From: Borreliella mayonii
GTDB lineage: Bacteria; Spirochaetota; Spirochaetia; Borreliales; Borreliaceae
Assembly (NCBI RefSeq): GCF_001945665.1
Contig: NZ_CP015780.1
Coordinates: 124,001 to 188,000 of the forward strand
Reading direction: 5' to 3'
DNA: 64,000 nt
The notes beneath the pieces were generated by a model, which saw nothing but the letters and a program-made list of their open reading frames with translations, searched no databases and was not told the DNA's origin. The first letter of the stretch is position 1; every line of letters starts with the position of its first letter. Position numbers and translations under genes: made by a program. Below, piece after piece: positions 1-9,485 of this stretch.

Positions 1-1256
1 TGCCTGTCAACCTCAAGCACTTTCCCATTTACTAAATCACCTATCTTGAAATATTCTTCAGGATCAACCTCTTCAAGCCAAGAAATATCAAACTTACTAA
101 CATAAGCATCTATACCTTCTTCAATATTTACAAAAGCGCCTGTTTTTGTAACATTGATAACAACTCCTTGAATAACTCTCCCAATAGGATATTTCTCAGT
201 TAATCTCTCCCAAGGATTTTCATTAATCTGTTTAATACCTAGCGATATTTTTTGATTCTCTTTATCTATCTCTAAAATCTTAACTTCTACAATCTGACCA
301 AGCTTTACTAATTCTTGAGGACTTTTTATTACTCTTATCCAAGAAAAATTACTTATATGTAAAAATCCTGACAATTCGCTGTCAAGTTCAATAACAGCCC
401 CAAAGGGTAAAATTTTTACAACTTTCCCTTTTACAATGCTATCAATTTTATATTTAATATCCACAGAATCCCAAGGATTTGCTTTTAAGGCCTTAAGGGA
501 TAATTCCATTTTGCCTGTTTGTGGATTTATCTTAATAATTTTCAACTTTAATTTATCACCAACTCTAACGAAATCTTCAATATTTTCAACTTGATTAAAA
601 GCAATATTTCTTTTATGTAAAATTCCTGTAACAAAATTTTTAATTTTTACAATCGCACCATATTCTGTAATACGCTCAACCACGCCATCAACCACATCGT
701 CTTCATTATAAGAACTTACTAGCTCTATTCTCTTAGCAAGATCTTTTTCTTTTTCTAAAGTGCGCCTATCAAGAATAAGTCTCAAACCGTCTGCTTCACT
801 TGCTTCAAGGATATAAAATTCAACAATAGACCCTCTTTTTAATTTCTCATCCTTAGATTTAGAGCTTAAATAAAAAGGCATAAAGCCAGAAACATTTTCA
901 TTAATTTGAATCTTATAGCCATTTGGAAGCTCAACCAACACCTTGCCTTTAATTACTTTTTTATTTTGAATATATTCATATACTTTATCTTTAAAATTTA
1001 AAGAATCAAGCTTTTCAACACTCAAAATAAGACCCAATTCTCCACCTATTCTTGCAACGATTGCTTCAAGTTTATCACCAATTTTGGGAACATTTTCAAA
1101 TTCTTCAATCTTGATAAAGCCTTCCGATTTATAACCAATATCTACTAGAACATAATCCTTCATAATATTAACAACCGTCCCAGAAACACGACTTCCAAGC
1201 TCTACTCTTTCAAGCACTTTCAAATAATTTTCTTGTAAATCTTTTTGATTTTCCAT
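1..1256 (-). CDS. rpsA: 30S ribosomal protein S1 (partial, C-terminus outside window)
   Basis: Ribosomal protein S1 binds mRNA on the 30S subunit and helps initiate translation. About 418 N-terminal residues are visible, beginning MENQKDLQENYLKV; the 3' end runs off the left edge. At least five S1/OB repeats can be read, each with a G-x-V-x-G-V-V pattern and a following glycine-aromatic turn (for example near residues 20, 105, 195, 280 and 365). The ATG at 1256 follows AGAGGTGAGA, a good ribosome binding site. It lies two bases downstream of the cmk stop, so it is the distal gene of a minus-strand operon; the cmk-rpsA pairing is common in bacteria and supports both calls. Confidence 0.95.
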   Translation of the reverse strand, partial: MENQKDLQENYLKVLERVELGSRVSGTVVNIMKDYVLVDIGYKSEGFIKIEEFENVPKIGDKLEAIVARIGGELGLILSVEKLDSLNFKDKVYEYIQNKKVIKGKVLVELPNGYKIQINENVSGFMPFYLSSKSKDEKLKRGSIVEFYILEASEADGLRLILDRRTLEKEKDLAKRIELVSSYNEDDVVDGVVERITEYGAIVKIKNFVTGILHKRNIAFNQVENIEDFVRVGDKLKLKIIKINPQTGKMELSLKALKANPWDSVDIKYKIDSIVKGKVVKILPFGAVIELDSELSGFLHISNFSWIRVIKSPQELVKLGQIVEVKILEIDKENQKISLGIKQINENPWERLTEKYPIGRVIQGVVINVTKTGAFVNIEEGIDAYVSKFDISWLEEVDPEEYFKIGDLVNGKVLEVDR

Positions 1257-1258
1257 TC

Positions 1259-1924
1259 TCACCTCTCTCTTACTTTTTTCAAATTAAACTTTTCTATTAT
1301 AATATTACATACATCGTCTAATCCTTTATAGCTTGTATCAAGGTAAAAAACCCCTTTTGATAATTTCAACTTACCATATTGTTTTCTCTTGTCAACATCA
1401 TCTCTTCTTTTAAGAGTACGCTCTAATTCTTCTAAAGTCTCATTCCCATTTCTTTGTTTATATCGCCTCAAAGCTCGAACTTTAACAGAAGCATCAAGAT
1501 ATATTTTAAATTCAGATTCTGGAAAAACTACAGTAGTAATATCTCTACCTTCTATTATATAATTATCATCGCTAAATTTAACAACCTCTCTTAATTTTTT
1601 ATTCACAATGTTTCTTATTCCAACATAAGAAGAATAAAAAGAAACTTGAAAATCAATCTTATCGTTTAAAATTTGACTTTCTACATTCTCTCCATTAAGC
1701 AAAAAGGTGGAATTATTAAAACTTATATCATTCTCAAGAATCAAATTTAAAAGACTACTCTCACTAATAAAATCGCAGCTACTCATAATAGATCTTTGAG
1801 CAATTAAAGTTATTATTCTATAAAGATGACCAGAACTGATAAATTTATAGTGCAGCTTCACACCAAGCTCTCTTGCAATTGAACTTTTTCCTGATGCCGA
1901 AGGCCCATCAATTGCTATTATCAT
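1259..1924 (-). CDS. cmk: Cytidylate kinase
   Basis: Phosphorylates CMP and dCMP to the diphosphates with ATP, in the cytoplasm; part of pyrimidine salvage. The 221-residue protein starts MIAIDGPSASGKSS, a textbook CMP-kinase P-loop at residues 6-14, and has the EGRDITTVVFP segment near residue 125 that matches the family GRDI nucleotide-binding motif. Length is normal for the family (about 220-230). It overlaps the upstream pseudouridine synthase by 17 bases and is followed at once by rpsA, indicating a translationally coupled operon. Confidence 0.95.
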   Translation of the reverse strand: MIIAIDGPSASGKSSIARELGVKLHYKFISSGHLYRIITLIAQRSIMSSCDFISESSLLNLILENDISFNNSTFLLNGENVESQILNDKIDFQVSFYSSYVGIRNIVNKKLREVVKFSDDNYIIEGRDITTVVFPESEFKIYLDASVKVRALRRYKQRNGNETLEELERTLKRRDDVDKRKQYGKLKLSKGVFYLDTSYKGLDDVCNIIIEKFNLKKVRER

Positions 1925-2657
1925 TTAACTTCTCCAGCCTGGATTTCAACCTATTTATCTTAGCCAAAGGAACAATTTTTACTTGACCTTCCTTTAAACT
2001 ATCCAAATTAATATTGCCAATTCTAATTCTATGAATTTTTTTTAAAAAAATATTTTTACTTAAAAACACTTTTCTTATTTCCCTATTTTTTCCTTCATCT
2101 AAAATCAATCTAGCAGAATTTTTATTTAAAATTTCATAAGATTTTAATTTAAAAAATTCTTTTTTTACCTTTATACCCGATTTAAAAAAAATAAGCAAAT
2201 TTTCATCAATATCTTTTTTTGATTCAATAATATATTCTCTTTCAACTTTTTGCCTTGGATGAATAATATCGTTTGCAAATTTACCATCATTAGTGAATAA
2301 TAAAAGTCCAGAGCTCTTAAAATCAAGTCTACCAATTGAAAACACACGCTCTTTAAATAAAGGCTGAACTAAAGATATTGCCAGCTTTCTTCCATTAACA
2401 TCAAAATTGGAACATAAATAATTTCTAGGCTTGTTAAGAGCCAGATAAATTTTATTATTACTTTGAAAATCTTTAAAAACAAAAATCTGTTTCTTATAAA
2501 TTATTCTGTCTCCTAAAGCTACTTTATCTCCAAGCTTAGCAATAGATTCATTAACTCTTACAAGCTTCTTTCTTATCAGCTCCTCACAAAATCTTCTTGA
2601 CCCTACTCCCTTTTCAGCTAAAAAAACGTGAACTCGTGGGGTTTTAAGTGCAATCAT
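1908..2657 (-). CDS. RsuA/RluB-family rRNA pseudouridine synthase
   Basis: Converts a uridine in rRNA to pseudouridine. The 249-residue protein has an N-terminal S4 RNA-binding domain (about residues 7-60) followed by the catalytic domain. The motif NKPRNYLCS (from residue 75) and GRLDFKSSGLLL, with the presumed catalytic Asp near residue 112, are diagnostic, as is EGKNREIRKVF near the C-terminus. RluB, RluE, RluF and RsuA cannot be separated by eye; RluB is favoured because in many bacteria it sits beside the scpA/scpB genes, and here the upstream neighbour is ScpA-like. It overlaps that neighbour by 14 bases and cmk by 17. Confidence 0.85.
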   Translation of the reverse strand: MIALKTPRVHVFLAEKGVGSRRFCEELIRKKLVRVNESIAKLGDKVALGDRIIYKKQIFVFKDFQSNNKIYLALNKPRNYLCSNFDVNGRKLAISLVQPLFKERVFSIGRLDFKSSGLLLFTNDGKFANDIIHPRQKVEREYIIESKKDIDENLLIFFKSGIKVKKEFFKLKSYEILNKNSARLILDEGKNREIRKVFLSKNIFLKKIHRIRIGNINLDSLKEGQVKIVPLAKINRLKSRLEKLNDNSN

Positions 2658-3411
2658 TAATTTTACAACCTCGATATAATACTAATTTATTATTTAAATA
2701 TCCTAAATTTACAATATTAAGCATTTTGCACTCAAGAGATACCAAAAAATAAGAAAATCTCTCAAAAGAATAATTATCGGCATTAAAATCTAAAAGAGAA
2801 TCAAAAATTAAGCTACTCTCTTTATTTAAAATAGAAATAATTTTCATCTTTTTCTCAAAAATTCTCAATTCATATTTATTACAAACGGCTTTAAATTTTT
2901 TATCACACAAAAAATTTTTATTAACAACTTTTTTCTTTAATGTACCAGACTTTCTCTTCAAATTTTTCTTTTTATTATTATCATTAGCAATAGCATTAAT
3001 ATTTTTAACAAAATTACCACTATCGCTAAAAATAAAATCTTCAATAATTTTTGAGTCATAGAATTTAAAATTCTTTGCTTGATTTAATTGTAATTTTTCA
3101 TTTTCTCTATTCTTACTATAATATATTAATCTTTGCACAACTTTGTGTTCCGCTTTATCTTTGCATTCAGGCTTCGGTAGAGATAAAATTTGAGTTTTCC
3201 AATAAAACAAATTATTAGCAAAATAAAAAAAATCTATCAATCCTCTAATGCTTATATTAAGGGCACCTGAAGCGACTACAAATTCTTCAATTATTTGATT
3301 TAAACTTAAAGATCTCAGAACATGTCTATTCATGCTAACATATTCAAAAAAAAGCTCTATTCCGCCTGTAAAATTATCAAGGCTAATAGAGTAACTACTC
3401 AATTCTGACAT
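2644..3411 (-). CDS. scpA: Divergent ScpA-like kleisin (segregation and condensation protein A)
   Basis: ScpA is the kleisin that bridges the two heads of the bacterial SMC condensin. This 255-residue protein is divergent, but the N-terminal pattern LDNFTGGIELFFEYV (residues 11-25) fits the family signature F-x-G-P-L-D-L-L-L-x-L, and IRGLIDFFYFANNLFYWKTQ followed by LSLP matches the helix before the kleisin linker. The C-terminal 60 residues, with FERFSYFLVSLECKML, resemble the winged-helix end. The middle is lysine- and asparagine-rich and poorly conserved. The neighbouring RluB-like gene is the usual scpAB companion; no scpB is adjacent. Older annotations probably call this hypothetical. 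Confidence 0.65.
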   Translation of the reverse strand: MSELSSYSISLDNFTGGIELFFEYVSMNRHVLRSLSLNQIIEEFVVASGALNISIRGLIDFFYFANNLFYWKTQILSLPKPECKDKAEHKVVQRLIYYSKNRENEKLQLNQAKNFKFYDSKIIEDFIFSDSGNFVKNINAIANDNNKKKNLKRKSGTLKKKVVNKNFLCDKKFKAVCNKYELRIFEKKMKIISILNKESSLIFDSLLDFNADNYSFERFSYFLVSLECKMLNIVNLGYLNNKLVLYRGCKINDCT

Positions 3412-3422
3412 TTAAATTTTTC

Positions 3423-4431
3423 CTACTGCTCAGATTTATCTTCTTTAAATTCAATAAAATTATCATCCTCTTGATCAAAATTATTAAAAATTATTTTTCT
3501 AAGCCTCTTATCCAAATCATTTGCAAGTTCTACTTCTTTTGCTAAGATACTCAATAACACTCTCTCCCCCTTGTCCCAACTTATTATCTCCTAATGAATA
3601 CCAAGAGCCTGTTTTTTGTATTAAATTATGCTTAATAGCAGCATCTAAAATACCAGCTTCTCTTGAAATACCTTTCCCAAAATAAATTATCAATTCTACT
3701 TTACGAAAAGGTGGAGCAACCTTATTCTTCACAATCTTAACTCCAATCTTATTACCAATAACATCATCACTTGAGCCTGATCTAGTTACTTGTTCAATCC
3801 TTCTAACCTCAAGCCTAAGAGATGCATAAAACTTTAAAGCATTTCCACCAGCAGTAGTCTCAGGATTGCCAAACATAACACCAATCCTCATCCTTATTTG
3901 ATTAATAAACATAATGCAAGTATTGGATTTAGAAAGTATACCAGTAATCTTTCTAAGAGCTTTGCTCATTAATCTCGCTTGAAAACCAATCTGAGAATCC
4001 CCCATTTCTCCATCTATCTCTAATTTAGGGGTTAAAGCTGCTACAGAATCAACTACAATCAAATCAACACCACCACTTCTGATTAAATGCTCAGCATCAA
4101 TAAAAGCGGCTATTCCGCCTTCTTTTTGCACCTCAGCAATCGCTTGAAGAGTCAAAGTAGTCTTGCCAGACGACTCAGGACCAAAAATTTCTATTATGCG
4201 CCCCCTAGGATATCCACCAATGCCAAGAGCTTCATCTAATACAATAGATCATCCGCTTGACATACTCTTTATACCTTTTCCGACAGGAGATTCTCCCATC
4301 TTAATAAGACTTCCTTTTCCAAAAGCTTTTTCTATTTGAACTCTTGCAATTGCAAGCTCAATAGCTTCCTCTTTGCTTGCTCTTTCTATAATAAAAACAG
4401 CTTTTTCTCTTTTTTCCTTTAACTTTGACAT
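3423..4431 (-). pseudogene. recA: recA, disrupted by stop codon, internal deletion and frameshift
   Basis: Clear RecA homology runs from the ATG at 4431 to a TAG at 3423-3425, but the frame is broken. (1) At 4249-4251 an in-frame TGA follows MSSG (60 residues in) where family members read straight into S-hydrophobic-x-LD; the local sequence GGATGATCT looks like a duplicated GAT. (2) After AFIDAEH the protein jumps to LIRSGGVD: 34 residues present in E. coli RecA (the region with DTGEQAL) are missing, in frame, at 4086/4087. (3) An A4 run at 3537-3540, where three A restore the frame, shifts the C-terminus into a stop at 3517; after the shift the tail resumes as [12 protein letters not shown] and ends DKSEQ. 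The Walker A GPESSGKT, loop L1 ([10 protein letters not shown]) and loop L2 ([10 protein letters not shown]) are intact. The lesions suggest a pseudogene; sequencing or assembly error is the alternative. Confidence 0.85.
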
Positions 4432-4444
4432 TCTTAAATTTTTC

Positions 4445-7150
4445 CTAGTTAAATTTTATGGGCTCTATTTTCTTTACAACATATCTAAAATTAGTATTAT
4501 TTATAACAAAATTGAGACTATCCCCTTCCCTAGAATCAAGCAAATTTTCTCCAAAAGGTGATTTATATGAAATAATGCCTTCATCAGGGTTTGATTCCCA
4601 AGGTCCAAGTATTAAATAAGATTCATCTTTGCCTGTAAATTCATTTAAAATGACAACCTTCGTCCCAAAACCAACAACAGAACTTTGAAGATCCTTGGTG
4701 TCTATAACTTTTGCATTCTCTATTTCCAACATTAAAGAGTTTAATCTTTTTGTTAAAAACTGTTGTTTTTCTTTAGCAGAATGATATTCAGCATTTTCTT
4801 TTAAATCGCCAAGTTCGCGAGCTTTTCCAATTTCTTTTGAATTTTCTGGAATTTCAACTTCCTTTAAATGCTTAAGCTCTTTTTGCTTTTTATTCAAAGA
4901 ACTCAATATAGTTAAAAATCCAATTTCCATTCTATCGCCTGCAAGCTGCATCTTTTCATCTTCAAACTCAACAGAATCAAATAATTGCCTTATTATAGAT
5001 TTAATCTCTAAAAGATCCTTTGGAGGGAAATCTTTTACATAAAAACAAGTCATATACACTCTTTTTGCAAGCTCTTCATCTCTCATGCACCCTAAAACCG
5101 ATTTAAGATATCCATCTTTAATTAAAAGATTAATTACCATTTTATAAATTCTTTTACTTGCAACAGAATTATTTTTATTATTAATTTTGATAACACTGTC
5201 AGTTAAAATTTTAATCAAATTGGATAAAAGATCTGAATCTGAATAACTTAGTTCAATGGAATAAGTTTTAGAGTGCTTCAAAATCCAAATATAAGCATCT
5301 TTATAGATCTTATAATTTTTTATAACATAATTAAATAATTTTTCCACTTCTCTGGGATCTTCTTTGTAAAGTGATTCAACCAATCTCTTGTTAACAGAAT
5401 GAGGAAAAAGTTCTTTGTAGTACAAAATCCAATTGCTAAGTTCTTTCTTGATTAAAACAACTAATTCTTTTTTGATTTCTGCATTCAAAATTGAATCAAA
5501 AAGATCCACTATTCCTTTTGAATACTCCTTTAAAAGAGATTCTAAATTAACATCTTTTTCTATATTAACTTTTGATGACAATTCTTCAGAAAAATTACCT
5601 AAAGATTTAAGAATAACGTAAGAACTTATAACATGATGATCAACCTTTGTAAAATTATTAACATAAATTAAAAAATAGTTAAGCATCTCTTCTTCAATAT
5701 GCAAATCCTTAACAATTCCCTTGACATTACAATAGTTTATAAATATCTCGTACCTTTTATAAAAATCTTTTTCAATCTTAAATTTATCATACATCTTTTC
5801 ATTCAAATTAGAAGATCTCTCATTATATATATAACAATCAAGCTTACCAGAATCCATAACAAAATGGGGATTATCCTTTAAGATTTGCTTTGCTTTCAAA
5901 CTCCATGAATTCCACGAACTTTGAGTCATCAAGCTTGGGACCAACTCTTTTTTTATTCCCTTTAAATCAATAGCTTTATAACTTTTTATAATAACCTTTA
6001 TAGCCCACTCAATATCTTTTTTTACTCTATCTGCAAGTTCCTCTTTAGGAGTTATAGCCTTTAATACTCTAATATCCTCTCTGCTAAGAGGAGACAAAGC
6101 CGACATCGCCATATCAAAACCAATAAAATGACCTCTTTTAGAAACAAAATCAACAGTAATGCCATGATCATTTACATCCCTTACTATTCCAACAGACCAA
6201 GTCTGATGATAAACAAAATTACCCTTTGCAAAAAACAAATATTTTTCAAAGTCTGAATATACATCAACAAAATTTTTATCTAAGTTTTCAATATTTGACT
6301 TTACAAGATAATCCTCAATATTCTTTACATCTTTATATCTTTCTCTTAAAAATTTAACTAAATTTTCTCTTGCCTTATGATTTTTATTGTCAAGCTTTAA
6401 AATACCTTTTAAAATTTCTATTGTCTCATCAATATTATCAGTCAAAGAGTAATGATCAAATAAATCCTCATAAAGAACTATGGCCTTTTTAAATCCAAGA
6501 TCTTTTTCAATTTTTTGTAAAATAAGCAAAAAAGAATCAAAATCATCTGAAACATAATGAATAAGCTTAGCCCATACCTCTCTGATTCCTGACATTTGTT
6601 TTTTATCAATAAAACGATAAATAGCCTTTCTAAAATAGAATATTGATTTTTGCAAATCAATATTTTCATAATAGGTAGCAAGCTGTCTTACAAACACAGT
6701 GTCATCAATATCCGCTTCAACAATTCTAGTCCAAATGCTTGGAAGCTTATCATTTTCATTATTCTGAGCATATATTTTTGCAAGAGTATAAAGAGCATGT
6801 TTATTCTCAGAAATTAAAAGCATTTCATTACATATATGCTCAACAAGAGCCCATTTTAAATTTTGAGAAAACAAATCAATAACGGCAAGCAAATTCATAT
6901 CATTTAAAGGTCGCCTACTATATATAAGCATTCCAGAAATATAAAGACCTGCTATGCTTTTTTTAACATCCTTTAAATGCCTTCCGCAAATATCAAGCAC
7001 ATCTTCTGTTAATCCCTCATCAATTATATTATCTATCAAATCATCCAATTCTTTTATTTTGGCAAGAGAATAATTATTAACAATTGTTCTTGTCCACTTA
7101 TCTTCTTGTAAAATACTATCTAATTTCTCTATGGTAGTAACATTAGACAT
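4445..7150 (-). CDS. greA: Transcript cleavage factor GreA with long N-terminal helical-repeat extension
   Basis: GreA rescues backtracked RNA polymerase by stimulating transcript cleavage. Only the last 150 or so of 901 residues are GreA: a coiled coil carrying the acidic-tip motif [17 protein letters not shown], then the FKBP-like domain ending KKIEPIKF. A stand-alone GreA is about 158 residues. The first 740 residues are helix-rich with TPR-like repeats near the N-terminus (residues 100-300). The start is the ATG at 7150, six bases after AGGAG; a TTG one codon upstream is not needed. The long form is known in Borrelia and other spirochaetes from memory; the role of the extension is unknown. 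The next gene downstream is the broken recA. Confidence 0.9.
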   Translation of the reverse strand: MSNVTTIEKLDSILQEDKWTRTIVNNYSLAKIKELDDLIDNIIDEGLTEDVLDICGRHLKDVKKSIAGLYISGMLIYSRRPLNDMNLLAVIDLFSQNLKWALVEHICNEMLLISENKHALYTLAKIYAQNNENDKLPSIWTRIVEADIDDTVFVRQLATYYENIDLQKSIFYFRKAIYRFIDKKQMSGIREVWAKLIHYVSDDFDSFLLILQKIEKDLGFKKAIVLYEDLFDHYSLTDNIDETIEILKGILKLDNKNHKARENLVKFLRERYKDVKNIEDYLVKSNIENLDKNFVDVYSDFEKYLFFAKGNFVYHQTWSVGIVRDVNDHGITVDFVSKRGHFIGFDMAMSALSPLSREDIRVLKAITPKEELADRVKKDIEWAIKVIIKSYKAIDLKGIKKELVPSLMTQSSWNSWSLKAKQILKDNPHFVMDSGKLDCYIYNERSSNLNEKMYDKFKIEKDFYKRYEIFINYCNVKGIVKDLHIEEEMLNYFLIYVNNFTKVDHHVISSYVILKSLGNFSEELSSKVNIEKDVNLESLLKEYSKGIVDLFDSILNAEIKKELVVLIKKELSNWILYYKELFPHSVNKRLVESLYKEDPREVEKLFNYVIKNYKIYKDAYIWILKHSKTYSIELSYSDSDLLSNLIKILTDSVIKINNKNNSVASKRIYKMVINLLIKDGYLKSVLGCMRDEELAKRVYMTCFYVKDFPPKDLLEIKSIIRQLFDSVEFEDEKMQLAGDRMEIGFLTILSSLNKKQKELKHLKEVEIPENSKEIGKARELGDLKENAEYHSAKEKQQFLTKRLNSLMLEIENAKVIDTKDLQSSVVGFGTKVVILNEFTGKDESYLILGPWESNPDEGIISYKSPFGENLLDSREGDSLNFVINNTNFRYVVKKIEPIKFN

Positions 7151-7187
7151 CAAACTCTCCTAATATCGATTTTTTAGCATCAAGCAA

Positions 7188-8132
7188 CTAATTTACATAC
7201 TGTTGATAAATACCTAGGTCTATTTCTTTTATGTATAACAAAATCTCATCAATACGTGCTCTATCTTCTTTTATCCTTACATAATGATCAATAAGCCAAA
7301 AATATTTATTAATAAGCCTTGGGAGTAATATGCTCTCATTTATTGATCTATAAGACTTTTCTTTAAGTTCATTGCGCAAACTGTAAACAGACTGCTTTAG
7401 CTGTCCAAGCTCTATAGGCCTTAACTCTCTTTTAATATTAAAAACACCATTAAGAGAGCCATAAACAGGAATCCATTCTTTTATAAGATCATCTGAAATA
7501 TTTCTGTCAGACTTAATAAGATCTATTAATCTTAAAATCATATCAGACTCAAGAGAATATATATCTATCTTTTGAGGATTAATAAAAAAAGCCTCTCTGA
7601 ATAAGACTTTAGCCTCTTTAATTTCATCAACCAACGCATAAGAATCAGCAAGCTCTGCAACAACATCTGAGTTATCTTTAAAATCTCCTAATATTTGCAA
7701 AAAAACATTAATTGCTCTCTCGTAATTTCCCATACCTTTATAAGACTTAGCAATTTTTATTAAAAGGTCCAAATTTTCTGGATGCATTTTGTATATATTT
7801 TTATATATATAAAGACAGGTCTGAAACACAAAATATTTTATAGAATTGCGACCTTGCAAAAAATTACAGCCCATCTTTTTCAAATATCGTCCTGCAAAAT
7901 TATTCCACTCTCTTATTAAAAATTCTGCCTTTTCATAATCCTGCCCTATTCTATCAAGGCTTTCAACTTGGCCATTCCAATACACAGAGCTTTTCAAAGC
8001 TGTTAGAATTTCAATATTATCAAAATCAATAGAATGAGCCTCTTCGGATTTTACTAAAGCTTCTTTGAAATTGCCTTTTCTAAAATCTAAATAAATCTCT
8101 TTAATCAATTCAACGATTCTTTCTGATGACAC
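7188..8132 (-). CDS. TPR-repeat protein of unknown function
   Basis: A 314-residue protein with tetratricopeptide-like helices: FRKGNFKEALVKSEEAH near the start, YKGMGNYERAINVFLQIL near residue 135 and ADSYALVDEIKEAKVLFREAF near 170. No signal peptide or membrane segment is visible, so it is probably cytoplasmic. The start appears to be GTG at 8132, placed just after GGTGGGG; there is no early in-frame ATG. It lies 37 bases upstream of greA on the same strand, and since the GreA extension is also TPR-like the two may interact, which is inference only. Confidence 0.75.
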   Translation of the reverse strand: MSSERIVELIKEIYLDFRKGNFKEALVKSEEAHSIDFDNIEILTALKSSVYWNGQVESLDRIGQDYEKAEFLIREWNNFAGRYLKKMGCNFLQGRNSIKYFVFQTCLYIYKNIYKMHPENLDLLIKIAKSYKGMGNYERAINVFLQILGDFKDNSDVVAELADSYALVDEIKEAKVLFREAFFINPQKIDIYSLESDMILRLIDLIKSDRNISDDLIKEWIPVYGSLNGVFNIKRELRPIELGQLKQSVYSLRNELKEKSYRSINESILLPRLINKYFWLIDHYVRIKEDRARIDEILLYIKEIDLGIYQQYVN

Positions 8133-8315
8133 ATCCCCACCATTTTAAACAATATATACAAACCCTCGTTACACTTTATATAATTATATCATTTATCAAT
8201 TTTTAGTCAAACAAGAAATTAAGGCAAAATAACAATATTTTATTTATTATTCTTTTAAAATAAAATCTTATATTATAATATTAAAAAGAAAATTGTGGGG
8301 TCGAATTCTAGCTAT

Positions 8316-9440
8316 ATGGAACCTAATAAAATTATTAACAAGTCTATTTATTACTATAATTCAAAAAAATATTCACAAGCAATAAAACTCCTAGAAAAAG
8401 AAATCTTTTTCTACAAAAATTACTACTTGTACCACTATGTTTTAGGAATGTCTTATCTTCGCATTGGGAACCTTAGCAATGCTCAAATATATCTTAAAAA
8501 AGCTTACACTTTAAACCCAAACGAATCAAATATAAAACAAGCTATTGCTATACTTTTAGTAAGCCAAGGCAAAGAAGAAAAAGCTATTCAGATATGGCTT
8601 AAAATGATAGAAGAAAATCAAGAAGTAGATCGATCAGAGCTGTCTCTTGAAATTATTCGAAAAAATCCTATCAAAGGTTCTGCTTTTTTTAAAAATAACA
8701 ACCTATATGAAAAATTGTTCCCAACAATTAAGGCAATACCCGATAAAAATTCAACAAAGTTCATCATAATAATTACCATTGGAGCAATTGTATTTATTTC
8801 AATATTGGCAATCTATTTTATTTTTTATAGACAAAAAACAACATCCGCAAATCTAAAAGCAGAAATAAACAAAAATTTAAACAATATTGTTGCTTACATT
8901 GATGACATTAAAATAAATAACAAAGAAAAAATAAAAAATGAAGAAGGCCAATTCATATTAATACTAACCAGCGACGAAATTAAAAATTCTTTCGAAAAAA
9001 TCAAAATTTATTTAAAAAAGGGAAAAGATAATTTTGCAAGAGTAGAAATAAATAAAATATTAAATTCAAATGCATCAGAGTCCATAAAACTAAAAGCCAA
9101 AAATCTTGCAAGTTTTATCTCAAGACCAGATTTTATTAGCTTTAATGAACATCTAAGCTTAAAAGATATTAAAAAAGATCCATCAATCTATTCAAACGTA
9201 TATGTAAAATGGGAAGGAGTAGTAAATAATATCGAAAAAAAAGATAACATAATTCAGTTTGACTTTTATGTAGGATACAACAAAAATGTACTCTCAGGAA
9301 TTATACCAACAAAAACAACCTTTGATATTGATATTGATTTTAAAGACAATGTTGAAATACTTGGACAAATAGAATACAAAAAGAACAAACTTGCCCTAAA
9401 TGCAATAACAATTAGAAAAATAGATAAAAATTCAAATTGA
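8316..9440 (+). CDS. TPR-containing single-pass membrane protein, hypothetical
   Basis: The N-terminal 100 residues hold TPR repeats (YYYNSKKYSQAIKLLEKE; GMSYLRIGNLSNAQIYLKKA; EEKAIQIWLKMIEEN). A single strong membrane span follows near residues 150-170 (FIIIITIGAIVFISILAIYF). The remainder is lysine-rich and ends in a beta-rich segment (KWEGVVNNIEKK to ALNAITIRKI) with the feel of an OB-fold. The ATG at 8316 is used; a GTG at 8295 in the same frame is possible. A TATAAT at 8274-8279 may be its -10. It converges on hisS. Function unknown. Confidence 0.7.
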   Translation: MEPNKIINKSIYYYNSKKYSQAIKLLEKEIFFYKNYYLYHYVLGMSYLRIGNLSNAQIYLKKAYTLNPNESNIKQAIAILLVSQGKEEKAIQIWLKMIEENQEVDRSELSLEIIRKNPIKGSAFFKNNNLYEKLFPTIKAIPDKNSTKFIIIITIGAIVFISILAIYFIFYRQKTTSANLKAEINKNLNNIVAYIDDIKINNKEKIKNEEGQFILILTSDEIKNSFEKIKIYLKKGKDNFARVEINKILNSNASESIKLKAKNLASFISRPDFISFNEHLSLKDIKKDPSIYSNVYVKWEGVVNNIEKKDNIIQFDFYVGYNKNVLSGIIPTKTTFDIDIDFKDNVEILGQIEYKKNKLALNAITIRKIDKNSN

Positions 9441-9485
9441 TCCAATATCTTTGCCAAAATTTCAAAAAATAATTAACATTTAAGA

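Noticed and set aside
3517..3560. Programmed frameshift at the recA 3' end
   Set aside because: RecA is not known to use frameshifting, the A4 run is not a strong slippery site, and the gene is already broken upstream.
4249..4251. TGA in recA as selenocysteine or read-through
   Set aside because: The TGA sits where the family has no residue and is explained by a duplicated GAT; two further lesions follow, so recoding is not a sensible explanation.
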